The position numbers and the translations under genes are program-made. Positions 1 through 7,450 of a stretch of DNA of 64,000 nt are shown in pieces. This DNA comes from Pirellulales bacterium (GTDB lineage: Bacteria; Planctomycetota; Planctomycetia; Pirellulales; Thermoguttaceae), in NCBI GenBank assembly GCA_020846145.1, contig JADLEL010000051.1, positions 21,578 to 85,577 on the forward strand, written 5' to 3'. The notes below the pieces were generated by a model that was given only the letters and a program-made list of their open reading frames with translations, did no database searches and was not told the DNA's origin. Every line of letters begins with the position of its first letter. Position 1 is the stretch's first letter.

Positions 1-317
1 TCCATGTTCGAAGTTCCTCGAGCAAGGTTATTTCGATGTGCGGATTACGTTCCTGCGAGAATCGCAACGTAATATATCGGGGGGGGTATCCACTCGATTT
101 TCATCTCCCTAGATTAGCGGCATTCTCAAGAAAAGGCAAACCCTCCTTGGCATGAGACCCTTGCCAATGGTTGCCGAAATAGGTAAGTTGATAAGAGTAT
201 GCTCCTTCCCGAGTTGCGACGCCTCTTGACGGGCAAGCGATGCGAGAATGCCGCGACTCGGCTGTGCCGGCCCCAATTCCCACCTCCCCCGCCCTCCCCA
301 ATTAGGAGACACCAGCA
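1..317. other. 5' flank without a recognised gene
   Basis: I see no convincing gene here; the listed ORFs are low-quality shadows. An 11-bp inverted repeat (GCGGCATTCTC at 117-127 and its complement at 244-254) brackets the middle of the stretch. A ribosome-binding site AGGAGA lies about 9 bases before the ATG at 318, so the 3' part is the leader of the next gene. Confidence 0.5.
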
Positions 318-1694
318 ATGGCCAGTCGTTCGAATCGCCGCGATTTCATGAAAACCACCGCCGCAACCGGGATCGGCTTTTGGGTTGCCGCGGGTTTGCA
401 AGCCGAAGAGAGCAAATCGCCCAACGAAGCCATCGCCATGGCGAGCATCGGAATCGGGGGGAAAGGCTCCAGCGATTCCAAGGACGCGGGCAAGTTCGGG
501 CGGATGGTCGCCATTTGCGACGTCGATGAAAAACGGCTCGAAACCAAAGGCAAAACGGAATTTCCCCAAGCGAAACTTTACACCGATTACCGCAAAATGC
601 TCGAGGAGATGGGCGACAAGATCGACGCGGTTACCGTGAGCACGCCCGATCACAATCATGCGCCCGCCTCGCTGATGGCCATGCGGATGGGCAAGCACTG
701 TTTCTGCCAGAAGCCGCTGACGCGCACGATCTACGAAGCGCGGTTGATGGCCCAAGTGGCGAAGGAGAAAAAGCTGGCCACGCAGATGGGCAACCAGGGG
801 ACGGCGTTATCGAGCCTGCGCAAGGCCGCCGCGGTCATCAAAAACGGCACGCTGGGAACGGTGAAGGAAGTCCACGTTTGGACGAACCGGCCGATCTGGC
901 CGCAAGGCGGCCCGCGGCCGGAAGAAGCAAAATGTCCCGCGGGTTTGAAATGGGACGAGTGGATCGGACCGGCGCCGATGCGCCCTTACGCCCGCGGCGT
1001 GTATCATCCGTTCGCTTGGCGCGGCTGGTGGGATTTCGGTTGCGGTGCGCTGGGCGACATGGCCTGCCATACCATGAACATGCCGTTCATGGCGCTCGAT
1101 TTACGCGATCCGATTTCGATCCAAGCCGAAACCTCGAAACACAACAAAGACAGCTACCCCAAGTCGTCGAAAATCGAATTCGTGTTCCCGGCGAATTCCT
1201 CGCGGCCGGCCGTCAATTTCTCCTGGTACGATGGCGGCAATTTGCCCGCGGAAGAATTGATCCGCGAAATGAAAGTGCTCTTCAAGGAGCAGATTGAAGA
1301 AGCACGGAAGCGAGGCGACAATTACTTGTCGAGCGGATGCGTGGTGGTCGGCGAAAAGGCCAACTTCTACGTGCCCGGCGACTATGCCGAACGGTTGCTC
1401 AAGCTTTCGGGCAACCAACCGCTGCCCGACCCCGCGATCGTCGAATCGCCCGGCCATTTCGAGGAGTGGGTTCGGGCCATCAAGGGCGGCGAACCGGCGA
1501 TGTCGAATTTCCCCGATTACTCCGGCCCGTTGACCGAGATGGTGCTAGTGGGCAACCTCGCCGTGTGGGTCGCGGCCGCCGGCCAGGGTGAGAAGGTTCT
1601 CTGGGACTCCAAGAATATGAAATGCACGAACATCGCCGGCCTCGAATCGCTCATCAAGCCCACTTACCGCGCGGGCTACACGCTGGACGTTTGA
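318..1694 (+). CDS. Tat-exported Gfo/Idh/MocA family oxidoreductase
   Basis: This is a predicted secreted NAD(P)-dependent sugar or inositol oxidoreductase of 458 aa. The N-terminus carries a twin-arginine signal (NRRDFMKTTAATG), followed by a Rossmann fold with a glycine-rich turn (SIGIGGKGSSDSKD) and the acidic residue after beta 2 (CDVDEKR). The family motif usually read as EKP is CQKPL here, near residue 134, so Gln replaces the usual Glu; this variant is familiar in planctomycete paralogues. The C-terminal substrate-binding half includes GDMACHTMN. A clear ribosome-binding site, TTAGGAGACACC, supports the ATG at 318. Planctomycetes carry many such exported paralogues linked to glycan breakdown; the substrate cannot be read from the sequence. 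The gene stands alone, ahead of a REP pair. Confidence 0.9.
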   Translation: MASRSNRRDFMKTTAATGIGFWVAAGLQAEESKSPNEAIAMASIGIGGKGSSDSKDAGKFGRMVAICDVDEKRLETKGKTEFPQAKLYTDYRKMLEEMGDKIDAVTVSTPDHNHAPASLMAMRMGKHCFCQKPLTRTIYEARLMAQVAKEKKLATQMGNQGTALSSLRKAAAVIKNGTLGTVKEVHVWTNRPIWPQGGPRPEEAKCPAGLKWDEWIGPAPMRPYARGVYHPFAWRGWWDFGCGALGDMACHTMNMPFMALDLRDPISIQAETSKHNKDSYPKSSKIEFVFPANSSRPAVNFSWYDGGNLPAEELIREMKVLFKEQIEEARKRGDNYLSSGCVVVGEKANFYVPGDYAERLLKLSGNQPLPDPAIVESPGHFEEWVRAIKGGEPAMSNFPDYSGPLTEMVLVGNLAVWVAAAGQGEKVLWDSKNMKCTNIAGLESLIKPTYRAGYTLDV

Positions 1695-1717
1695 TTCGTT
1701 TCGATAGCGGAAACATC

Positions 1718-1793
1718 ACGTAGGGTGCGTGCTTGTACGCACGCGCGGTGTTTTCCCGCAGAAAAATCGTGCATGCAAGCACGCCCCCTACGT
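1718..1793. repeat. GTAG-headed REP pair (inverted)
   Basis: ACGTAGGGTGCGTGCTTGT... (1718-1742) is repeated inverted at 1769-1793 with about three mismatches in 25 bases. Each arm is itself a small hairpin (GTGCGT/ACGCAC) and starts with GTAG, as in REP elements handled by RAYT transposases. A second small stem (TTCCGCAAC/GTTGCGGAA) follows at about 1803-1840. The pair may also end transcription of the upstream gene. Confidence 0.75.
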
Positions 1794-1966
1794 TTTGAGC
1801 GCCTTCCGCAACGGAAAATAATTTGTTTCGGTTGCGGAAAGCATGTAGCGAGCCCGAAAAGAAGGATTCTTTTCATCAGGGATTGCCGGAACGAAGGGCT
1901 TCTGAGATTATTGAGCGGGATGGAGAATGAATCCACGAACGATAAACCTATTTTCCCCATGCCGAC

Positions 1967-3766
1967 GTGCCCCTCAACCTCGCCTCTCGATTGACGCGCC
2001 AGGCGGAAGCGCGGCCGGATGCCGCGGCCGTGGTCGAGCCGCTGGGATACGACCGCGCGGGGAAGCGGCGGTATCGGTCGATCACATTCCGCGAATTGGA
2101 CGAGGATAGCGACCGCATCGCGCGGGGACTGCGCGCGTGGGGCGTGCCTAAAGGCGCGCGGCTGGCGCTTCTAGTCCGGCCGGGGATCGATTTCATCGCC
2201 CTGGTGTTCGGCTTGCTCAAGGCGGGCACGGTCGTGGTGCTGATCGATCCCGGCATGGGCCGCGGGAACCTGATCGAGTGCCTCGCCGAGGCCGAGCCGG
2301 ATGGATTCGTCGCCATTCCGCAAGCGCAGGCCGTTCGCGCGATCTTGCGGCGACGATTTCCGAAAGCCAAATGGAACGTAACCGTCGGCCGACGCTGGTT
2401 TTGGGGCGGGAAGACGCTCGCGCAGCTTCGCAACAAAAAGGGGTCAGAACTATTATCAGAATTGACAATCCCAGAGAAAACAGTTCTGACCCCTTTTTCG
2501 ACCACGGCCGACGATCCGGCGGCGATCATCTTTACGACCGGGAGTACGGGTCCACCGAAGGGGGTGCTGTTCACGCACGGCAATTTCGACGCCCAGGTGC
2601 GTGAAATTCAGGATTTTTACGGAATTCGGGCCGGGGAGATCGACCTGCCCTGCTTTCCGATGTTCGGGCTGTTCAATTGCCTGATGGGCGTAACGGCGGT
2701 CATTCCCGAGATGGACCCGACGCGGCCGGCGCAGGTCGATCCGCGTAAAATCCTTGAAGCCGCCGGCGATTGGCGGATCACCCAGGCGTTCGGCTCGCCG
2801 GCGGTGTGGAATCGGGTCGGGCGCTACTGCGAAGAGCATAAGATCAAGCTGCCCACGCTCCGCCGCGTGCTGTCGGCGGGCGCTCCGGTGCCGTCGGACG
2901 TGCTGCGGCGGATGAAGGATTGCATTCATCCGGAGGGCGATATCCACACGCCCTACGGCGCGACCGAGGCCCTGCCCGTGGCGTCGATCTCCGCTTCCGA
3001 ACGGCTCGCCGAGACCGATGCACGGACTCTCGAAGGGGCGGGGGTGTGCGTGGGGCGAAAGTTTCCGAGCATCGCGTGGAAGGTGATTCGCATCGTGGAT
3101 GGGCCGATCGAGTCCTTCGACGAGATCGAAGATCTGCCGCCGGGCGAAATCGGGGAGCTTATCGTCAACGGTCCGCAAGTTACCCGCTGCTACGTTACGC
3201 GAATCGAGGCGAATCGGACGGGGAAGATATTGCAGGGGAGAGGGGAGAGGGGAGAGGGAAGAGAAGAAGGGGGAAGGGGGAAGGGGGAAGGGGGAGCGTT
3301 CGACGACCGGGCAGCAGCAGAAAAATGGCCGGGAAACGAGTCGGATGGCAGCGTTTGGCATCGGATGGGCGATGCGGGCTATTTCGATGCCCAGGACCGG
3401 TTTTGGTTCTGCGGCCGCGTGGCGCATCGGGTGTTGACGCCGCACGGGCCGCTGTATCCGATTCGCTGCGAGGCGATCGTCAATCGGCATCCCGACGTCT
3501 TTCGCTCGGCGCTGGTCGGCGTCGGGCCGCCGGGCGAGCAGCGGCCGATCATTATCGTGGAATCCCTGCCCGGCAAAATGCCGCAGTCGCCGGAAGCCGA
3601 GAAAAAGCTGTTGATGGAAATACGACAGCTTGCCGCGAGCAGCCCGCTGACCGCCGCCATCCACGATTTTCTCCTGCATCCCGCGTTTCCCGTCGATATC
3701 CGGCACAACGCCAAAATATTCCGCGAAAAGCTGGCCGCGTGGGCGGAAAGGCTTTTTGAGAAATGA
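1967..3766 (+). CDS. oleC: OleC-like AMP-forming ligase (beta-lactone synthetase of olefin synthesis) with two inserted repeats
   Basis: This is an acyl-adenylate-forming enzyme of the ANL superfamily. The run VLIDPGMGRGNLIECLAEAE and the segment VTVGRRWFWGGKTL match my memory of OleC, which activates 2-alkyl-3-hydroxy acids in long-chain olefin synthesis. The AMP-binding loop is TTGSTGPPKGV, the later motif is TPYGATEALP, and the C-terminal domain ends near DIRHNAKIFREKLAAW. The start is a GTG at 1967. Two stretches look foreign to the family: residues about 157-178, encoded by a 64-bp palindrome, and residues about 423-444, a Gly/Arg/Glu run encoded by heptamer repeats. Both fall in likely surface loops and keep the frame. 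No oleA, oleB or oleD is in the window, so the pathway role is inference. Confidence 0.8.
   Translation: MPLNLASRLTRQAEARPDAAAVVEPLGYDRAGKRRYRSITFRELDEDSDRIARGLRAWGVPKGARLALLVRPGIDFIALVFGLLKAGTVVVLIDPGMGRGNLIECLAEAEPDGFVAIPQAQAVRAILRRRFPKAKWNVTVGRRWFWGGKTLAQLRNKKGSELLSELTIPEKTVLTPFSTTADDPAAIIFTTGSTGPPKGVLFTHGNFDAQVREIQDFYGIRAGEIDLPCFPMFGLFNCLMGVTAVIPEMDPTRPAQVDPRKILEAAGDWRITQAFGSPAVWNRVGRYCEEHKIKLPTLRRVLSAGAPVPSDVLRRMKDCIHPEGDIHTPYGATEALPVASISASERLAETDARTLEGAGVCVGRKFPSIAWKVIRIVDGPIESFDEIEDLPPGEIGELIVNGPQVTRCYVTRIEANRTGKILQGRGERGEGREEGGRGKGEGGAFDDRAAAEKWPGNESDGSVWHRMGDAGYFDAQDRFWFCGRVAHRVLTPHGPLYPIRCEAIVNRHPDVFRSALVGVGPPGEQRPIIIVESLPGKMPQSPEAEKKLLMEIRQLAASSPLTAAIHDFLLHPAFPVDIRHNAKIFREKLAAWAERLFEK
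2437..2500. repeat. Palindromic element inside the oleC coding sequence
   Basis: AAAAAGGGGTCAGAACT at 2437-2453 has a perfect 17-bp inverted copy at 2484-2500, separated by 30 bases. The whole element is translated as part of the ligase (about KKGSELLSEL...VLTPF). It has the A-run-plus-GGGG head of the GGGGACAGTCCC palindromes found elsewhere in the window. Confidence 0.85.
3235..3296. repeat. Heptamer tandem repeat inside oleC coding sequence
   Basis: Three exact GGGGAGA units (3235-3255) and a GGGAAGA variant are followed, after a short irregular stretch, by about four GGGGGAA-type units (3269-3296). The period is seven bases, so loss or gain of one unit would shift the reading frame of the ligase. 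Confidence 0.9.
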
Positions 3767-3819
3767 TTGAAAGGTTAATTCCAACATTTCCGCAAGCGTC
3801 GTTTCCTGCGGAGTCGGCG

Positions 3820-4173
3820 TCATTCTTTCGCGGATTTAGGGGGCTTTTTGCCGCATTTCGCCTCGTAGTCCGCGGCGAATTCGGCTTCGAGTCGGGGATT
3901 GCAGAGGAAGCATTGCGATTCCGGCCGGCTGTGTTTCTTGCACCAGTCCTCCTTCCGCTGATACTCCGCGGCGATCTTGGCGTTGCACTGCGCGCAGATC
4001 TCTTCCGGGACGCCGTGTTCGGTGCACCATCCGGCCACGGCGCATTCATCGGCGGCCGAAGCGGCGGCGTTGCCTCCTTCCGGCCCCTTCGCGCCATCGC
4101 CGCCGCAACCGCCGGCTGCCAATCCCGCTATCGCCAGTAACGATAAGCCCAATCGAATTCGCATCGACGACAT
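3820..4173 (-). CDS. Small exported Cys-rich protein of the metal efflux operon
   Basis: This 117-aa protein has a hydrophobic N-terminal signal (LGLSLLAIAGLAAGGC), possibly a weak lipobox. The mature part carries two copies of a Cys/His motif: WCTEHGVPEEICAQC and WCKKHSRPESQCFLC. The same motif appears twice in the periplasmic adaptor encoded two genes upstream (WCEEHGVPESQCVEC and WCKEHGVHDCPLC). The gene lies 37 bases downstream of the RND pump gene on the same strand, so it is probably the last gene of the operon. A periplasmic metal-binding or metal-delivery role is inferred from the motif and location. I do not recognise a named family, and the metal is unknown. Confidence 0.7.
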   Translation of the reverse strand: MSSMRIRLGLSLLAIAGLAAGGCGGDGAKGPEGGNAAASAADECAVAGWCTEHGVPEEICAQCNAKIAAEYQRKEDWCKKHSRPESQCFLCNPRLEAEFAADYEAKCGKKPPKSAKE

Positions 4174-4210
4174 TTTTCCGATCTCCTCCAGGCGTCTGCC
4201 TGCGTTAAGT

Positions 4211-7200
4211 TTACGTCGAAATCGGCTCGGGCACGCGCCGCGATTCCGTTTCGGCTTGAGTCGTATTCTCGCTCGACCCCGTAGGGCCGCTAAACACCAT
4301 GTAAAGCACGCGCAGCACCAGCAAACTCATCACCATCGCGCTGAAGATGCCGCCGATCACGACGGTGGCCAAGGGGCGTTGGACCTCGGCGCCCAGACCC
4401 TCGTTGAAGGCCATGGGCACGAAACCGAGACTCGCCACGAGGGCCGTCATCAGCACCGGGCGCAAGCGGGTCATGGCGCCCTCCTCGACGGCCCGTTCGA
4501 GTTCCATGCCTCGGTTGCGCAATTGGCGGATGCAGGACACCAGCAGCATGTCGTCGAGCACGGCCACGCCGGAAAGCGCGACGAATCCGACCGCGGCGGA
4601 GATCGAGAAGGGCATGTCCCGCAACCAGAGGGCGAAGATGCCGCCGACCCAAGCGAACGGCACGGCGGTGAACACGCGCAGGGCGTCGATGAGATTGCGG
4701 TACGTCAGATACAGCAAGCCGAAAATCAGCGTCAAGGCCAAAGGCACGACGACCAACAGCCGTTGCCGCGCGCGCTCGTAATGCTCGAACTGTCCGCCCC
4801 ACTCGACGCGATAGCGGCCGGGCGGCAATTGCACGCCGGCGGCCACTTTCCGCCGCGCCTCGGCCACGAAACCGACCATGTCCCGGCCGCGAACGTTCGC
4901 CGAGACCGTGATTCGACGCTGATACCACTCGCGTTTGATGGTGGAAGGCCCTTCGACGGATTCGATCGCCGCCAGGCGCGACAGCGGAATGCGCTGGCCG
5001 GAGGGGGCCGTAACTTGAACGGAGCCGATCGCTTCGGGACTCGCGCGCACGCTCTCCGGAAGACGGACGATCAAGGGAAAGCGCAACTGTCCGTCATAGA
5101 CGTCGCCCAACCGCTTGCCGCCCAACGCCTCGACCAAGCCGAGCACGGCGTTGGCGGAAATGCCGCAGCGGGCAATCTCGTCTTGGTCGATGCGAATCTG
5201 CAGCACGGGCTGGCCCGTAACCTGTTCGGCGCTCACGTCGGCCGCGCCGGGGATCGATTTCAAAACGCGTTCGATTTCGGCGGCCTTTTTCGCGAGCGCG
5301 TCGAAGTCGTCGCCGTAGAGGATGGCCGCCACGTCGGAGCGCACGCCGGAGATCATCTCATTCATCCGCATTTCGATGGGCTGCGTCATGGCGACGCGCT
5401 GGCCGGGCATGTCGCGGAGTTCTTTTTGAATCAAATCGGTCAATTCGTTTTGGGTTGCCGCGCGCTTCCACCGCTCGCGCGGCCGAAGCGCGATGAAGAT
5501 GTCGGACAGTTCGACGCCCATCGGATCGGTCGCCACTTCGGCGGCGCCGATGCGGCTCCAGGCGTACAGAATTTCGTCGGGAAATGCCGCCAGCAGGGCC
5601 TTCTCCATCCGGGTGTTGTAACGGATCGACTCTTCGAGATCGATCCCCGCCAACCGCACGACGTTCACCACGATGGAGCCTTCGGAAAGCTTCGGAATGA
5701 ATTCCGATCCCAGGTTCGGCGCAATCATCCCGAAGGCGACCGCCAACAGCCCGACGGCGAATCCGAGCACCGCCGGCTTGTGATGCATCGTGAATCGCAG
5801 AACCGGTGCATAGAGCCGCTTCAAGAGGCGAAGCACGAGCGGCTCCCGTTCGTCGATTCGGCTGGGAAGCATCAAACTGGCGAGCACGGGCATCAAGGTC
5901 AGGGAGAGGACCATCGAGCCGGCCAGGGCGAAGATTACCGTCAAGGCCATCGGTCGAAAGAGCTTGCCTTCCACTCCCTCCAGCGCGAGGATGGGCAGAT
6001 AGACGATCATGATAATAAGTTCGCCGAACATCGTCGGCTTGCGGACTTCGACGGCGGCGTCGCGGATGATTTGCAATCGGTCAGAAAAAGGGGACAGTCC
6101 CCATTTGCCGGAACGGCCCGGTGGGTGCTTCGCGCAAATGGGATTTATCCCCTTTTTCGCCTGGGCCAGGTGCCGCACGCAGTTTTCGACCACGACCACC
6201 GAACTATCGACGATCAGGCCGAAATCGAGGGCGCCCAGGCTGAGCAGGCTGGCCGCGATGCCGAACTGCAGCATCCCGGAGAACGCGAACAGCATCGAGA
6301 GGGGAATCGCCAGCGCGACGATCAATCCGGCGCGGAGATTTCCGAGGAAGATAAACAGGACGGCGACGACGAGCAATCCGCCCTCGAACAGATTCTTTCG
6401 CACGGTGTCGATTACGCCGTCCACCAGTTCCGTTCGGTCGTAAACTGTTTGGATCGTCACGCCCGGCGGCAGTGACGCCCGAATTTCTTGGAGTTTGCTT
6501 TTCAACGCCCAGGTAACTTCGTGGCTGTTTTCGCCCATCAGCATGAAGCCCAGGCCGAGAACGGCTTCGCCCCGGCCGTGGGCGGTTACCGCTCCGAGTC
6601 GGATTTCGCCGCCGGTTTGCACGTCGGACACGTCGCGGACGCGGATCGGTACGCCGTCTTCGGCGGTGATGACGATGTTCCCAATCTGCTCCAGGTCCGC
6701 CGTTCGGCCCTGGCCGTGGACCAGCAGCATCCGCGCGCCGACGCGGATGCTTCCGCCGCCGACGTTGCGATTGTTCTCCGCGACGGCCTCGGTAATCCGA
6801 TCGAACGTTAGGCCGTGCTTGATTAAGCGGTCGGGATCGATGCGGACCTGATACTGCTTCTCGTAGCCGCCCCAACCGTTCACTTCGGCCACGCCGGGGA
6901 TCGACCGGAGTTGCGGCTTGACCACCCAATCGTGAATGGTCCTTAGCTCGGAGAGTTTTTCGATGCGCTCATTCTCGGGCATTTTCGAGAAGTCGTAACC
7001 TTCGTAGGTCAGGACGTAATGGAAAACTTCCCCCAAGCCCGTCGAAACCGGTCCCATTTTCGGGCGTTCGATGCCCGCGGGGAGTTCCACCGCGCCGAGC
7101 CGCTCGAAGATTATCTGCCGTGCGAAGTAGATGTCGGTTCCGTCCTCGAAGGTAACGACCACTTGGGAGAGGCCGAATTTCGAGATCGAACGCACCATTT

Positions 7201-7438
7201 CCAAGCCCGGCAAACCGCTAATCGCCTGCTCGACCGGGAAGGTGATCTGCCGTTCGACCTCTTCGGGCGCGAGCGACGGGGCAATGGTGTTGACCTGAAT
7301 TTGCACGGGGGTCGTGTCGGGGAAGGCGTCGATGTCGAGGCGTCCGAGCGAAAACGCGCCGACTGCGGCAAAGGCCAGCGCGATCGCCACGACCCGGAAC
7401 CGATGCCGCAACGAGAGGTCGATTATCCAATTGAGCAT
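4211..7438 (-). CDS. CzcA/CusA-type heavy-metal RND efflux pump
   Basis: This 1075-aa inner-membrane pump is of normal length for the HME-RND family that expels divalent or monovalent heavy-metal ions by proton antiport. It has the first transmembrane segment near residues 13-30, a large periplasmic loop, and the proton-relay segment DFGLIVDSSVVVVEN in TM4. A second periplasmic half and a second set of membrane helices follow (LSGVAVLDDMLLVSCIRQL). The gene starts 12 bases after the adaptor gene, indicating one transcript. Right after the TM4 segment, residues about 427-452 are encoded by a palindromic REP-like element (6084-6158), after which the conserved RDAAVEVRKPTMFGELI resumes. The insertion is therefore in frame and probably tolerated at a cytoplasmic or membrane-edge loop. 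Metal specificity cannot be assigned. Confidence 0.92.
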   Translation of the reverse strand: MLNWIIDLSLRHRFRVVAIALAFAAVGAFSLGRLDIDAFPDTTPVQIQVNTIAPSLAPEEVERQITFPVEQAISGLPGLEMVRSISKFGLSQVVVTFEDGTDIYFARQIIFERLGAVELPAGIERPKMGPVSTGLGEVFHYVLTYEGYDFSKMPENERIEKLSELRTIHDWVVKPQLRSIPGVAEVNGWGGYEKQYQVRIDPDRLIKHGLTFDRITEAVAENNRNVGGGSIRVGARMLLVHGQGRTADLEQIGNIVITAEDGVPIRVRDVSDVQTGGEIRLGAVTAHGRGEAVLGLGFMLMGENSHEVTWALKSKLQEIRASLPPGVTIQTVYDRTELVDGVIDTVRKNLFEGGLLVVAVLFIFLGNLRAGLIVALAIPLSMLFAFSGMLQFGIAASLLSLGALDFGLIVDSSVVVVENCVRHLAQAKKGINPICAKHPPGRSGKWGLSPFSDRLQIIRDAAVEVRKPTMFGELIIMIVYLPILALEGVEGKLFRPMALTVIFALAGSMVLSLTLMPVLASLMLPSRIDEREPLVLRLLKRLYAPVLRFTMHHKPAVLGFAVGLLAVAFGMIAPNLGSEFIPKLSEGSIVVNVVRLAGIDLEESIRYNTRMEKALLAAFPDEILYAWSRIGAAEVATDPMGVELSDIFIALRPRERWKRAATQNELTDLIQKELRDMPGQRVAMTQPIEMRMNEMISGVRSDVAAILYGDDFDALAKKAAEIERVLKSIPGAADVSAEQVTGQPVLQIRIDQDEIARCGISANAVLGLVEALGGKRLGDVYDGQLRFPLIVRLPESVRASPEAIGSVQVTAPSGQRIPLSRLAAIESVEGPSTIKREWYQRRITVSANVRGRDMVGFVAEARRKVAAGVQLPPGRYRVEWGGQFEHYERARQRLLVVVPLALTLIFGLLYLTYRNLIDALRVFTAVPFAWVGGIFALWLRDMPFSISAAVGFVALSGVAVLDDMLLVSCIRQLRNRGMELERAVEEGAMTRLRPVLMTALVASLGFVPMAFNEGLGAEVQRPLATVVIGGIFSAMVMSLLVLRVLYMVFSGPTGSSENTTQAETESRRVPEPIST
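6084..6158. repeat. REP-like palindrome inside the RND pump gene
   Basis: GAAAAAGGGGACAGTCCCC... (6084-6108) pairs with an inverted copy at 6134-6158, with about four mismatches in 25 bases. The core GGGGACAGTCCCC recurs in intergenic copies at 33.8-34.0 kb and 63.9-64.0 kb. Here it is read through in frame on the minus strand. Confidence 0.88.
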
Positions 7439-7450
7439 GGGAAGTCCTCG

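Noticed and set aside
3977-6475. 832-aa plus-strand ORF opposite the RND pump gene
   Set aside because: It is a long antisense shadow made possible by GC-rich codon bias; the minus-strand pump is clearly the gene.
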